DNA of 64,000 bases from Clostridia bacterium (GCA_017936745.1 JAGBEY010000006.1:119156-183155), one strand, 5' to 3'. Counted from the first letter of the stretch, positions 35,445 through 45,412 are shown. The notes: a model not told the origin generated them from the sequence alone. Translations and numbers: made by a program.

Positions 35445-36998
35445 TTATTTTGCGTAATCCACTACGCGGGTTTCACGAATCAGGTTGACTCTTACCTGAC
35501 CGGGATATTCCATTTCGTTCTCAATTTTTTTGGCAATTTCTCTACCAATCAGAACCATAGCTTCATCATTCACATCTTCCGGTTTTACCATAATGCGAAC
35601 TTCACGACCTGCGGAAATAGCAAATGCTTTATCCACACCTTTGAAGGAAGTTGCAATTTCTTCCAACTGCTGGAGACGTTTGATGTAGTTTTCGATGTTT
35701 TCTCTTCTCGCACCGGGTCTTGCTGCAGAAATAGCATCTGCCGCTGCCACGATACAAGCGATGGTGCTGTCCGGCTCCACATCACCGTGATGCGCCATAA
35801 TGGCATTGACAATGATGGGGTCTTCCTTGTATTTTTTCGCAACATCTGCACCAATCTGAATGTGAGAACCTTCCACTTCGTGGTCAATAGATTTACCGAT
35901 ATCATGAAGCAGACCGGCACGTTTTGCCATAGCAACATCCACGCCAAGCTCCCCTGCAATCAAACCGGAAATCTGCGCTACTTCAATGGAATGCTGCAGC
36001 ACGTTCTGACCGTAACTGGTTCTGTATTTCAGACGGCCCAGGAGACGAACCACTTCGGGATGAATGTGGTGAACACCGGTGTCAAAGGTTGCCGCTTCGC
36101 CGGCTTTTTTAATGATATTTTCCACTTCCTTAGTGGATTTTGCAAGCATTTCTTCAATTCTTGCCGGATGAATTCTTCCATCCTGAATCAGTTTTTCCAG
36201 GGTCAGGCGGGCAATTTCACGGCGAACCGGGTCAAACCCGCTCAAAATAACTGCTTCGGGGGTATCATCAATGATAAAGTCAATACCGGTTTTCTGCTCT
36301 AAGGTACGGATATTTCTGCCTTCTCTGCCGATAATTCTTCCCTTCATATCCTCGCTGGGCAGTGCCACAACGGAAACGGTAACCTCGGAAACATGGTCGG
36401 AAGCACATCTCTGAATTGCACCGGAAATGATTTCCCTTGCTTTTTCGTCGCAAATTTCTTTGGTTTGTTCTTCAATTTCCTTGATTTTCAGTGCTGCATC
36501 CACACGAACCTCATCTTCAATATTTTTGATGAGATATTCTTTTGCTTCTTCTTTGGTAAGCCCTGAAATTTTTTCCAAAATTTCCAGCTGGCGCTTCTGA
36601 ATTTCGTTGGTCTGCTGAACTTTTTCTTCCAGCTGTTTTTCTCTGAGCTTTAAATTTTCATCCTTTTTCTCAAGATTTTCCAGCTTTTTATCCAGCTGTT
36701 CTTCCTTCTGGATGTAACGCTTTTCCATCTTCTGGACTTCTGCTCTGCGTTCTTTGATTTCCTTGTCTGCTTCTGCTCTTGTTTTTAAAATTTCTTCTTT
36801 CGCCTCAATGTGTGCTTCTTTTTTCTTTGCTTCCGAAGTTTTGATTGCATCATTCAGGATTTTTTTTGCCTGTTCTTCGGCACTGCCAATCTCAGCCTCT
36901 GCAATTTTTTTACGGTATATAATACCCAATCGGAATGCAATGATAAAAGCAACCAGTGCTGCTCCCAAAGAAATTGCTGTTACAACTAATGGATTCAT
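35445..36998 (-). CDS. rny: Ribonuclease Y
   Basis: A 517-residue membrane-anchored endoribonuclease that starts mRNA decay. Residues 5-24 are the membrane helix ([20 protein letters not shown]), followed by a long coiled coil (30-190), a KH domain ([19 protein letters not shown] about 217-235) and an HD domain ([10 protein letters not shown] about 363-372). Length matches the family. I chose ATG 36998, preceded by GGAG; the longer frame to 37106 has no better start. A promoter at 37387-37359 implies a leader of about 350 bases. Confidence 0.96.
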   Translation of the reverse strand: MNPLVVTAISLGAALVAFIIAFRLGIIYRKKIAEAEIGSAEEQAKKILNDAIKTSEAKKKEAHIEAKEEILKTRAEADKEIKERRAEVQKMEKRYIQKEEQLDKKLENLEKKDENLKLREKQLEEKVQQTNEIQKRQLEILEKISGLTKEEAKEYLIKNIEDEVRVDAALKIKEIEEQTKEICDEKAREIISGAIQRCASDHVSEVTVSVVALPSEDMKGRIIGREGRNIRTLEQKTGIDFIIDDTPEAVILSGFDPVRREIARLTLEKLIQDGRIHPARIEEMLAKSTKEVENIIKKAGEAATFDTGVHHIHPEVVRLLGRLKYRTSYGQNVLQHSIEVAQISGLIAGELGVDVAMAKRAGLLHDIGKSIDHEVEGSHIQIGADVAKKYKEDPIIVNAIMAHHGDVEPDSTIACIVAAADAISAARPGARRENIENYIKRLQQLEEIATSFKGVDKAFAISAGREVRIMVKPEDVNDEAMVLIGREIAKKIENEMEYPGQVRVNLIRETRVVDYAK

Positions 36999-37358
36999 TT
37001 TTTTGCAATCTCCGTTTCTATATAGAACGATTTGTCTGAAAAAAACATAATCAGATTTCACAAAAAAAGCTCCTTTTCTCCTGAAACAAGCGGAAAAAAG
37101 AAGCAATCACTATGTAGCGTTTATCCATATACCGCTCCCTTTTTTGCGGCTTATGGATATAACTACCCCACCATACTAATCCTTAATGTATGCAAATCTG
37201 ATGATAGCAAAACGGTGGTAATCAATAGCATCTGTTATATCTTAAAATGTATAAAACAAATCAAAATGATTCAAACAGCTCTTGTAAAATTCAAAAAAAG
37301 CTTCTTTTCTTCAAAATCTTCTATATCAATTTAATTTCGGTTACAACTAACCTTTTAT
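36999..37358 (-). promoter_or_regulatory. Long structured leader of rny
   Basis: This gene-free stretch lies between the rny promoter and start codon. It holds a compound hairpin: TATCCATA (37122-37129) with TATGGATA (37152-37159) and CCGC (37132-37135) with GCGG (37146-37149). No T-tract follows on the minus strand, so it is not a terminator. It could be a site for autoregulation by RNase Y. The ORFs here look like chance. Confidence 0.45.
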
Positions 37359-37387
37359 ATTTTACACATTTTTTCCCCGTCTGTCAA
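37359..37387 (-). promoter_or_regulatory. rny promoter
   Basis: TTGACA (37387-37382), 17-bp spacer, TAAAAT (37364-37359) on the minus strand. Confidence 0.8.
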
Positions 37388-37469
37388 GCATTTTTTATAA
37401 TATTTTTTTGAAGATTCTCCCACTTTTTGGAAAAGAAACGGGAAAAATAGGAATTTTATGAAAAATGGC

Positions 37470-37498
37470 TTTACAAATACTGGGAAAAATGGTATACT
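37470..37498 (+). promoter_or_regulatory. Promoter of the xerD-like/dacF operon
   Basis: TTTACA (37470-37475), 17-bp spacer, TATACT (37493-37498), about 40 bases before ATG 37538. Confidence 0.8.
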
Positions 37499-37537
37499 TT
37501 ATTGTAACCTTATTTTTAGAGAAAGAAGGTTTGCAAT

Positions 37538-38437
37538 ATGGAACAAATGGTGAAAAATTTTATCCGTTTCCTGAAAAAACAACGAAATTTAAAGGAAAAT
37601 ACCATATTGTCTTATCAGAGAGACATTGATGCCTTTTTGGAATTTGCCAGAAAAAACGGACAAACCGAAATGCAGGCAATCTGTATGGAATTTGACAATT
37701 ATCTGGAAGACCTGCACGCCAAAAAGCGTTCTCGTTCCACAGTTTCCAGAAATATCGCTTCCCTTCGGTGCCTGTTCCGCTATATGACCGCAAATAAACT
37801 GCTGGAGGCAGATCCGTCCAAAGGGAAAAAATATGAAACTGGCACTGAGTCTGCACGGGAGTATCAGGATTTGCTCACCATAGAAGAAATTGACCGTCTC
37901 ATCAATGCGGCAAAAACGGAGGATGTAAAAGGCTATCGCGACACCGCAATGCTGGAAACTCTCTATGCCACCGGCTTGAAAGTAACCGATTTTTTGAATA
38001 TCAGGCTAAGTGATTTGCATTTAAAAGAAGGCTACCTCACTGTAGAGACAGACGGACACACCCGCTATGTACCGCTGTATAAAGGAGCAACCAAAGCCAT
38101 TCGTGCTTACTTGAATCAGGGGCGTAAATACTTGGAAGCCTCTCCTAAAACCGATGTGTTGTTTCTCAACCTGAACGGTCAGCCTTTTTCCCGGCAGGGC
38201 TTATGGAAATTCTTAAAAACCTATGGGCAGAAAGCCGGCATCCAAAAGGAGCTGACTCCTCAGCTGTTCCGCCGCAGTATGGCAGTACATTTAGCGGAAA
38301 ACGGTGCAGATGTTACGGTGCTGCAGGAGCTTTTAGGGCATAAAAACATTGCACTGACCAAACAATATATCAAAGGATTCAAGCCGAAAATCATATCCGA
38401 CTATAAAAAATATCACCCCCGTTCACAGCAGTCGTGA
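37538..38437 (+). CDS. XerD-like tyrosine recombinase with degenerate active site
   Basis: A 299-residue protein with full XerC/XerD architecture: core-binding SAM-like domain (1-95) and catalytic domain (105-299). Compared with the XerD pattern, the first Arg is Lys (ATGLKVTDF), the hairpin Lys is replaced (DGHTRYVPL), and the His of HxxR is Gln (PQLFRRSM). The second Arg, the late His (LLGHKN) and the Tyr (TKQYIKG) remain. Three of six catalytic positions are changed, so recombination activity is doubtful. Its place upstream of dacF resembles the xerD-dacF neighbourhood of Firmicutes. It may be a DNA-binding architectural protein. Confidence 0.85.
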   Translation: MEQMVKNFIRFLKKQRNLKENTILSYQRDIDAFLEFARKNGQTEMQAICMEFDNYLEDLHAKKRSRSTVSRNIASLRCLFRYMTANKLLEADPSKGKKYETGTESAREYQDLLTIEEIDRLINAAKTEDVKGYRDTAMLETLYATGLKVTDFLNIRLSDLHLKEGYLTVETDGHTRYVPLYKGATKAIRAYLNQGRKYLEASPKTDVLFLNLNGQPFSRQGLWKFLKTYGQKAGIQKELTPQLFRRSMAVHLAENGADVTVLQELLGHKNIALTKQYIKGFKPKIISDYKKYHPRSQQS

Positions 38438-38506
38438 ATCCAACTTCTAAAATCCGCTGAAATACATAAAATAGAATCAAAAAGAAAATCCGGGAAAGGA
38501 CTTTTT

Positions 38507-39640
38507 ATGATGAATGTTTTGAAACGAACGATATGCAGCCTTCTTTGCACAGTTTTGTTGCTGTCTGCAATTTCTGTATCTGCAGAAGAAGCAGTTACCC
38601 TGGATGCCACTTCTTATCTTCTGATGGAGGGCTCAACAGGAACAGTGCTCACCGCAAAAAATGAAACGGAGCAACGCTCCATGGCAAGCATTACCAAGCT
38701 GATGACCATTCTTCTCATTCTGGAAGAACTGGATAAAGGCAATCTTTCTCTTACCGACACGGTAACTGCCAGTGCCAACGCCAGTGCAATGGGCGGCTCT
38801 CAGATTTATCTGAAGGAAAACGAAGTAATGGACGTTGATACTTTGTTAAAATCCATTTTCGTTGCTTCTGCCAACGATTCCTGTATTGCAATGGCAGAGC
38901 ATATTGCAGGCTCAGAGGCAGCATTTGTGGAACGGATGAATGAACGTGCCGGAGAGCTTGGTTTAACCTCCACTGTTTATAAAAATCCTCATGGATTGGA
39001 CGAGGAGGGGCATCATTCCTCAGCAAAAGATATTGCAACACTCTCCCGTGAGGTAATGAAACACGACATCACCACCAATTACACCACCATCTGGCAGGAA
39101 CGAATCCGTAACGGCACCTTCGAGCTGACCAACACCAACAAGCTGATTCGTTTTTATGACGGAGCAACGGGCTTGAAAACCGGCTCCACCACCGATGCCG
39201 GCTGTTGTCTTTCTGCCACAGCAAAAAGAAACGGAATGGAACTAATCGCCGTGGTGCTGAATTCCCCCACCGACGCAATCCGTTTCCGGGATGCAAAAAC
39301 ACTTTTGGACTACGGATTTAAAAACTATACATTGACGACGCTTGCCGCAACCGATGAAAGCTTTGGCGAAATTCCGGTAAAATACGGAAAAAAAGAAACT
39401 GTTTTGGTCTATCCGAAGGAAGCATTGACCCTTCTTTCCAAAAAAACAGAACAAGTCAATGCAGAACCGAAAATTGAGCTTTACACCGCAAAAGCACCGT
39501 TAAATGCCGGTGATGTATGCGGAAAGCTGACCTTTGAAGCAAACGGAGAAATAGTAAAAGAAACCGAGCTGATTGTAACGGAAGCTGTTGTCAAACAATC
39601 CTTCTGGCAAACTGTGAAGGAATTTCTGAAGGTGATATAA
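38507..39640 (+). CDS. dacF: D-alanyl-D-alanine carboxypeptidase (peptidase S11, DacF-like)
   Basis: A 377-residue exported penicillin-binding protein that trims the terminal D-Ala of peptidoglycan stem peptides. Signal peptide 1-25; SxxK in SMASITKLM (about 50-58), SxN in SANDSC (about 115-120), KTG in LKTGSTTDAG (about 225-234); the C-terminal PBP5-type domain and an amphipathic membrane-binding tail (QSFWQTVKEFLKVI) follow. GGAAAGGA precedes ATG 38507. The stop shares a base with the cls start. Confidence 0.93.
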   Translation: MMNVLKRTICSLLCTVLLLSAISVSAEEAVTLDATSYLLMEGSTGTVLTAKNETEQRSMASITKLMTILLILEELDKGNLSLTDTVTASANASAMGGSQIYLKENEVMDVDTLLKSIFVASANDSCIAMAEHIAGSEAAFVERMNERAGELGLTSTVYKNPHGLDEEGHHSSAKDIATLSREVMKHDITTNYTTIWQERIRNGTFELTNTNKLIRFYDGATGLKTGSTTDAGCCLSATAKRNGMELIAVVLNSPTDAIRFRDAKTLLDYGFKNYTLTTLAATDESFGEIPVKYGKKETVLVYPKEALTLLSKKTEQVNAEPKIELYTAKAPLNAGDVCGKLTFEANGEIVKETELIVTEAVVKQSFWQTVKEFLKVI

Positions 39641-41169
39641 TGCAGAAAAAAATATCCGGGTTTTTCTATCGGAAAACAACGGTAATTGTGCTTTTAATTC
39701 TGCTGCAGCTGGCAGTGCTGGTACTATCGGTATGGCGAATGGCGAATTTTTTCCCTTATGTTTACCTGATATTGCTGCTTCTGAGTCTGGCTGTTTTGGT
39801 CTGGCTTATCAACTCAGATATCAACCCCTCCTACAAGCTGGCGTGGGCAATTCCGATTCTGGTTCTGCCCATTTTCGGCGGTGTGTTCTATTTACTGTTC
39901 GGCACTTCAAAAGTCAGCTCCCGTCTGAAAAAAAGCAGAGAACATCAGCAGAAATTTAAAACAAAATATCTCTCGCAGGAGAACGCCCTGTGGGAGGAAG
40001 CACAAAAAGAACCATCCCATATCGTAACACAAATGACCTATCTGAAGCAGGCAGGCTACCCCGTTTACCAAGACGAGGGTAGTCTGTATTTTCCATTGGG
40101 AGATTTAAAATTCCCCAAAATGCTGGAGGAGCTGAAGCAGGCAAAAGAATACATTTTTTTAGAATATTTTATTATCTCAGACGGTGTTATGTGGCAGTCA
40201 ATTCTCTCTGTTCTGAAAGAAAAAGCCAAAGAGGGCGTAGAAGTCCGCGTGATATTTGATGACTGTGGTTCTTTGGGTCTGTTGCCGGAGCATTATGAAA
40301 GAGAACTGAACGATGCCGGCATCCACTGCCGTGTCTTTAACCCCTTGCGGCCCAGTCTTACCATTACAATGAACAACCGTGACCACAGAAAAATCCTGAT
40401 TATTGACGGCAAGGTAGCCTTTACGGGCGGTGTGAATATCGGAGATGAATACATCAACAAACTTCCCGTACACGGACACTGGAAAGATTCCGCCCTGATG
40501 CTGCGGGGACAAGCCGTCAACACCCTGCTCAGTCTGTTTTTTGAAATGTGGAATTTAATTTATCCCGATGATACGGAGGTGTCATCCTACTACAGGAAGC
40601 ATAACAAAGCAACGGAAAAAACGGGATATATCCAGCCCTATGGCTCCGACCCCTTTGGAACGGACACCGTGGGAGAAAATGTGTATCTGAATCTGATTAC
40701 CAAAGCGTCCAAAGAAATTTTTATTCTGACTCCCTACCTGATTGTAGACAACGAACTGACCACTGCACTGTGCTTAGCGGCAAAAAACGGGGTTGATGTA
40801 ACTATTGTCACCCCACATGTTGCAGACAAATGGTATGTCCATCTGATGACCGTTTCTTCCTATCCTCAGTTGATAAAAGCAGGGGTAAATATTTACGAAT
40901 ACACGCCCGGCTTCTTACACAGTAAGGTGTTTTCGGTGGATGGAGAAATTGCAACGGTAGGCACAATCAATATGGATTTTCGCAGCCTCTATCTGCATTT
41001 TGAATGCGGAGTTGTGCTTTACTGCACCGAAACAGCAAAAAGCATCCGTGAGGATTGCAGAAAAACAATGGAGCTGTCACAAAAAATCACCTTGGAGGAT
41101 TGCAAAAAAATACGCTGGTATCACCGCTTATTTCAACGGCTGATACGGGTATTTTCTCCTTTGATGTAA
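39640..41169 (+). CDS. cls: Cardiolipin synthase (phospholipase D family)
   Basis: A 509-residue membrane enzyme that joins two phosphatidylglycerol molecules to cardiolipin. Two N-terminal membrane helices (13-33, 37-55), a third near 68-85, and two HKD catalytic motifs: HRKILIIDGKVAFTGGVN (about 249-266) and HSKVFSVDGEIATVGTIN (about 428-445). The third N-terminal segment matches the PLDc_N domain. It is translationally coupled to dacF (TAATG), giving an envelope operon. Confidence 0.93.
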   Translation: MQKKISGFFYRKTTVIVLLILLQLAVLVLSVWRMANFFPYVYLILLLLSLAVLVWLINSDINPSYKLAWAIPILVLPIFGGVFYLLFGTSKVSSRLKKSREHQQKFKTKYLSQENALWEEAQKEPSHIVTQMTYLKQAGYPVYQDEGSLYFPLGDLKFPKMLEELKQAKEYIFLEYFIISDGVMWQSILSVLKEKAKEGVEVRVIFDDCGSLGLLPEHYERELNDAGIHCRVFNPLRPSLTITMNNRDHRKILIIDGKVAFTGGVNIGDEYINKLPVHGHWKDSALMLRGQAVNTLLSLFFEMWNLIYPDDTEVSSYYRKHNKATEKTGYIQPYGSDPFGTDTVGENVYLNLITKASKEIFILTPYLIVDNELTTALCLAAKNGVDVTIVTPHVADKWYVHLMTVSSYPQLIKAGVNIYEYTPGFLHSKVFSVDGEIATVGTINMDFRSLYLHFECGVVLYCTETAKSIREDCRKTMELSQKITLEDCKKIRWYHRLFQRLIRVFSPLM

Positions 41170-41196
41170 CCAATATGCAAGGCAGGTGTTAAAAAT

Positions 41197-41841
41197 ATGA
41201 ATTTATGCATCATAGCAGGAGAACGAACGGAAGAAATCTGCACATATCTGCAGACCAATTACCGCGATAAGGTTTCCCTTTCGATTTGGTTTCCCAAAGA
41301 AAAACGTTCTCTTGAAACAACAGATATTGTGCTGTTTGAAAAGGAAAACTCCGCCTTACTGTCTCAAATTCTTTCCATGGAAGAACCTCCTTTGATTGTA
41401 ATTTTAAAGGAAGGAATCTCCACAAAGAACATCCGCTATGTTACCGAGCTTTCCGGGGAGCTTCCGGACATTTTTGCATCCGTTTCAGAAAAAGAACCTG
41501 TGGTTTCCCTGGTTACCGGCAAGGAAACCTATGTTTATCCTCAAAAGGATGTGGTATCTGTTTTGAGTGACGGAATGCTTCAGCTTACCCTTCGCACCGG
41601 AAGAAAAGTGGTTTTGCGCCACGGCTTCCGCAGACTTTTAGAAAGCTTGTCACCGGTTTACTTCTTTCGTGTGGGTGACAAAGCTCTTGTAAATGTGCTG
41701 TATGTGGCAAAATTTCAAGACGACGGGGTTCTTATGGAAAACGGGGATTTGATTTCCTGCACACCGGAGCAATTAAAACGGGCGGAAAATGCTTTTTTCA
41801 AGCTCAAGCTCTGCCAAAATTTGCTGAAAAAAGAGTCCTGA
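41197..41841 (+). CDS. LytTR-domain protein with a divergent N-terminal domain
   Basis: A 214-residue putative DNA-binding regulator. The C-terminal 100 residues fit a LytTR domain (SDGMLQLTLRTGRKVVLRHGF ... YFFRVGDKALVNVLYV, here in two parts), where a basic residue-rich strand contacts DNA. The N-terminal about 100 residues resemble a receiver domain in size but lack a clear acidic pocket and phosphoacceptor, so it is probably not controlled by a histidine kinase. It follows cls by 27 bp and may be the last gene of that operon. Confidence 0.7.
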   Translation: MNLCIIAGERTEEICTYLQTNYRDKVSLSIWFPKEKRSLETTDIVLFEKENSALLSQILSMEEPPLIVILKEGISTKNIRYVTELSGELPDIFASVSEKEPVVSLVTGKETYVYPQKDVVSVLSDGMLQLTLRTGRKVVLRHGFRRLLESLSPVYFFRVGDKALVNVLYVAKFQDDGVLMENGDLISCTPEQLKRAENAFFKLKLCQNLLKKES

Positions 41842-41894
41842 TTCCCGTTAATTTGTGCAAATACCCAAAAATAGAAAAAAATTTGAAAAATTTC

Positions 41895-41923
41895 TTGCAA
41901 TCACTTGAAAACTGTGTTATAAT
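41895..41923 (+). promoter_or_regulatory. Promoter of the rpiR-like to hisIE gene run
   Basis: TTGCAA (41895-41900), 17-bp spacer, TATAAT (41918-41923), about 55 bases before ATG 41978. Confidence 0.8.
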
Positions 41924-41977
41924 TTTTTTATTGTCGATATATTATGGCTATACTTGGGAAAGGGAGCGTTTTTCAGT

Positions 41978-42859
41978 ATGAACGTACTGGTAAGAATGAA
42001 AGAACAATATCCTGCGTTCAGCAAAAGTCAAAGGCTGATTGCAGATTATATTCTCAACAATTATTCCCAAGCTGCCAATATGACTGCTTCCAAGCTGGCG
42101 GAAACCGTTTCGGTCTCCGAATCAACAGTGGTCCGTTTCGCAACCGAGCTGGGTTATTTAGGGTATCCCGAGCTGACAGCAGCCCTGCTGGAATACCTAA
42201 GAAGCGAATCCTCCATGCTTAGAAGAGTGGAAGCCATCTCCTCCGCTTTGGAAAATCAGGATATTCTCACCAAGGTGGTAAACTCGGATATCGACAATTT
42301 AAAAACCTCTTTGCAAAAAATGGATAAAAAGGAATTTTCAAACGCCATTGATGCAGTAATTCAAGCAAAGAATATTTACATTATCGGCTTCCGAAGCTCT
42401 GCCTGTCTGGCAAGCTTTTTAAGTTTTTACTGCAATCTGTTGTTTTCCAATGTGCGGCTCATTCAAACCAATTCCGTTTCGGAGCTGTTTGAGCAGATTT
42501 TGAGAGTGGAAAAAGGGGACGTTATGTTTGGCATCAGCTTCCCCCGTTATTCCAGAAGAACAGTGAAAGCAATGGAATTTGCAAAATCCAAAGGTGCAAC
42601 CATCATTGCACTGACGGACAGTGAAAAATCTCCCATTGCACCGTTTTCCGACTATCTGCTCACGGCAAAAAGCGAAATGGTTTCCTGTGTGGATTCTCTG
42701 GTTGCGCCGTTTTCCGTGCTGAATGCCTTTATTGTCAGCTTGGTGCTGAAAAAGCAGAGCGAGGTAGCCTCTGCATTTGAGGAGCTGGAAAGCATCTGGG
42801 AGGAATATGAAGTGTACGATAAGCTGGAGCTGCCTACAGACAGTTCTCCCCATTTGTAA
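41978..42859 (+). CDS. MurR/RpiR family transcriptional regulator
   Basis: A 293-residue sugar-phosphate-sensing regulator. The N-terminal HTH_6 domain (residues 1-75) has SKSQRLIADYILNN and VSESTVVRFATELGYLGYPEL, typical of the family; the SIS domain (about 120-260) has IIGFRSSACLASF and GISFPRYSRRTVKAM. The ligand is not evident. ATG 41978 is preferred over 41954 for its GGGAG site. It begins a run of plus-strand genes for cell envelope and translation. Confidence 0.9.
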   Translation: MNVLVRMKEQYPAFSKSQRLIADYILNNYSQAANMTASKLAETVSVSESTVVRFATELGYLGYPELTAALLEYLRSESSMLRRVEAISSALENQDILTKVVNSDIDNLKTSLQKMDKKEFSNAIDAVIQAKNIYIIGFRSSACLASFLSFYCNLLFSNVRLIQTNSVSELFEQILRVEKGDVMFGISFPRYSRRTVKAMEFAKSKGATIIALTDSEKSPIAPFSDYLLTAKSEMVSCVDSLVAPFSVLNAFIVSLVLKKQSEVASAFEELESIWEEYEVYDKLELPTDSSPHL

Positions 42860-42883
42860 TCTACCAAGAAAGAAGTTTTGGCT

Positions 42884-44101
42884 ATGAGTAAAAAAGTCGC
42901 AGTCATCGGCGGCGGTCCTGCCGGCGTACTGGCAGCAGCATTTTCCTCCAAAAACGGCAACGATACCCTGCTTCTGGAAAAAAATGAAAAACTGCTGAAG
43001 AAGCTTTATATCACCGGAAAAGGCAGATGCAATATCACCAACCGATGCGATATTTCCGATTTTTTTGCCAATATTCCGGTCAATGCCGAATTTCTTTACA
43101 GTGCATTATACTCTTTCACAAATGAAGATATTATAAATCTTTTGGATTCAGTTGGAGTTGCCGTAAAAACCGAACGGGGAAACCGTGTGTTTCCCGTAAC
43201 CGATCAGGCTGCAACCGTTTGTGACGGCTTGCGGAGGTTTTTAAAAGAAAGCGGTGCAAAAGTCCGGCTGAACACCACGGTGCAAAAGCTCACCAAACAA
43301 GGCGAAACCTTTGATATTGTTACCGATAACGGCACTATCAAAGGATTCCACAGAATCATTCTTGCCACCGGCGGAATGTCCTATCCCACCACAGGCTCAA
43401 CAGGAGACGGTTACCGCTTTGCCAAAAGCTTCGGGCATACCATAACTCCGTTGGAGGGAAATCTTGTTCCCTTAGAAACCGAGGAAGAGTTTGTTTCTTC
43501 CCTTTCAGGCTTGTCCCTTCGTAATGTAAGCCTGAAATTGAAAAACGAAAAAGGAAAGCTTCTCTATGAAGATTTCGGAGAAATGATGTTTACCCACTTC
43601 GGCATTACCGGTCCGCTGGTAATTTCCGCAAGCTCCCATTTAAAGGGGAGCAGCTGTACCGTTCATCTGGATTTAAAGCCGGCACTGGACGAAAAGCAGC
43701 TGGATGAACGTCTGCTTCGGGATTTTACAAAATTTCAAAACAAAGCATTTCACAATTCGTTAGACGAGTTGCTTCCGAAAAGCCTCATTCCCGTTGTGGT
43801 GGAACTAAGCGGTATTGACCCGAAAAAGCAATGCAACGCCATCACCAAAGAAGAACGGCGCAGGCTGTTGTCACTTTTGAAAAATTTCACCTTACATATT
43901 CGGGGCAAGCGCCCCATCAAAGAAGCCATCATCACCTCCGGCGGAGTGGATGTCAGAGAAATCAATCCCTCCACCATGGAATCCAAGCGGGTTCCCGGGT
44001 TGTATTTTTCCGGAGAGCTGATTGATACCGATGCTTACACCGGTGGCTTCAACTTACAAATTGCTTATTCAACCGGTTATCTTGCCGGAACCAATGTATA
44101 G
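42884..44101 (+). CDS. HI0933/BaiN-like flavoprotein
   Basis: A 405-residue FAD-dependent oxidoreductase. VIGGGPAGVLAA at residues 7-18 binds the FAD ADP part, GKGRCNITNRCD near 47-58 is the family signature, ATGGMSYPTTGSTGDGY near 161-177 the second, and TSGGVDVREI with GGFNLQIAYSTGYLAG at the C-terminus the third. Substrates of this family are mostly unknown. ATG 42884 is taken; an in-frame TTG at 42878 has no better ribosome site. cmk starts 17 bp downstream. Confidence 0.9.
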   Translation: MSKKVAVIGGGPAGVLAAAFSSKNGNDTLLLEKNEKLLKKLYITGKGRCNITNRCDISDFFANIPVNAEFLYSALYSFTNEDIINLLDSVGVAVKTERGNRVFPVTDQAATVCDGLRRFLKESGAKVRLNTTVQKLTKQGETFDIVTDNGTIKGFHRIILATGGMSYPTTGSTGDGYRFAKSFGHTITPLEGNLVPLETEEEFVSSLSGLSLRNVSLKLKNEKGKLLYEDFGEMMFTHFGITGPLVISASSHLKGSSCTVHLDLKPALDEKQLDERLLRDFTKFQNKAFHNSLDELLPKSLIPVVVELSGIDPKKQCNAITKEERRRLLSLLKNFTLHIRGKRPIKEAIITSGGVDVREINPSTMESKRVPGLYFSGELIDTDAYTGGFNLQIAYSTGYLAGTNV

Positions 44102-44118
44102 AAAGGATTGTGTCCGCT

Positions 44119-44796
44119 ATGTCCAAACCCTATATCGTGGCGATTGACGGCCCTGCCGGCGCAGGAAAATCAACCCTGGCAAAGCAGCTGGCAAAAGCAC
44201 TTGACATTGCCTATATTGACACCGGTGCTATGTACCGTGCCTGTGCTCTTTACGCCATAGAATCGGGCATCAATCCGAAAATTGACTCTCCCAAGCTCCG
44301 CGAGCTTCTGGATACAGCGGAAATTGATTTCCGCCCTGTAGGAGACGAACAGCACATTTTCTTAAATGATGTGGATGTTTCCAGAGAAATCCGCGAGCCT
44401 CACATTTCCACAGGCGCATCGGATATTTCCGCACTCCCCTTTGTCCGCGATTTATTGGTTACTATGCAGCGGAATATGGCAAAAGGCAAATCCGTTCTTA
44501 TGGACGGCAGAGACATTGGCACCAATGTGTTTCCCCATGCAGATGTGAAAATTTACTTAACTGCCGACGTAAAAGAGCGGGCAAACCGCCGATACTTAGA
44601 GCTTCAGGCAAAGGGAGATTCCTCTACCTACGAAACTGTTTTAGAGGAAATGATTTCCCGGGACGAGCAGGATAAAAACCGTGCTTATGCCCCGTTGAAA
44701 CAGGCGGAGGACGCCAAGCTGATTGACACTACCAAGCTTTCTTTGGAGGAATCCTTTGAAGCTTTGTATCAATACACCAGGGAAGTCTTGCAGTAA
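44119..44796 (+). CDS. cmk: Cytidylate kinase
   Basis: A 225-residue kinase that phosphorylates CMP and dCMP. The P-loop GPAGAGKST is at residues 12-20, DTGAMYRA near 35-42 binds CMP, DGRDIGTNVFP near 130-140 follows, and the LID has DVKERANRRY. AAAGGA lies upstream of ATG 44119. In many Clostridia cmk, plsC and ispH-rpsA are neighbours, as here, in one operon. Confidence 0.96.
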   Translation: MSKPYIVAIDGPAGAGKSTLAKQLAKALDIAYIDTGAMYRACALYAIESGINPKIDSPKLRELLDTAEIDFRPVGDEQHIFLNDVDVSREIREPHISTGASDISALPFVRDLLVTMQRNMAKGKSVLMDGRDIGTNVFPHADVKIYLTADVKERANRRYLELQAKGDSSTYETVLEEMISRDEQDKNRAYAPLKQAEDAKLIDTTKLSLEESFEALYQYTREVLQ

Positions 44797-44827
44797 CCAT
44801 TTTCCCTGTAAACACGAGGTGGCAGTT

Positions 44828-45412
44828 ATGTTATATCAATTTGTGAGAGCTGTCTTGAAAGCTGTATACCTGATTCCCTTCCGGTTCCGGTTTACCGGTA
44901 CCGAAAATATTCCAAAAAGCGGCGGCATTATTTTCTGTCCCAATCATATCAGCAATCACGACCCCATCACCATCACCATTGCACAAAAGAGACCCTTGAG
45001 CTTTATGGGGAAGGATTCCTTGTTCCGCATTCCCATTTTGGGCTGGATTATCAGAAAAATCGGTGCTTTTCCCGTAAAACGGGGAGCGGGTGATATTGGT
45101 GCGGTAAAAAAAGCCATTGAAATTATTGCAAACGGAAATGCTTTGGTTATGTTCCCGGAGGGCACCAGAAACAAATCTGAAGAGCTGCTTCTGGAATTTA
45201 AAAGCGGAGCAGCACTGGTTGCCAAAAAAGGCGGCGGAACAATTGTTCCCGTTGCCATTATCGGAAAATACCGGTTGTTCTCCCCCATCACTGTTGCATT
45301 TGGCACTCCCGTATCGCCGGAATCCTTTGGGGAAAAACCGGATTTGAACGCAATGATGGCAGAAGTAAAGCATCAGGTTAAAAAAATGATGGAAAACGGA
45401 GGCTGTCTCTAA
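44828..45412 (+). CDS. plsC: 1-acyl-sn-glycerol-3-phosphate acyltransferase
   Basis: A 194-residue membrane-bound acyltransferase that makes phosphatidic acid. The N-terminus is hydrophobic; the catalytic HX4D motif is NHISNHD (residues about 39-45), and the substrate motif FPEGTRNKS is near 109-117. GAGGTGG precedes ATG 44828; the frame extends upstream to 44723 but that part overlaps cmk. It is followed by ispH-rpsA with a 3-30 bp gap. Confidence 0.93.
   Translation: MLYQFVRAVLKAVYLIPFRFRFTGTENIPKSGGIIFCPNHISNHDPITITIAQKRPLSFMGKDSLFRIPILGWIIRKIGAFPVKRGAGDIGAVKKAIEIIANGNALVMFPEGTRNKSEELLLEFKSGAALVAKKGGGTIVPVAIIGKYRLFSPITVAFGTPVSPESFGEKPDLNAMMAEVKHQVKKMMENGGCL

Noticed and set aside
37032..37334. 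100-residue plus-strand ORF upstream of the XerD-like gene
   Set aside because: It runs antisense to the rny leader, has no clear ribosome site and low-complexity composition.
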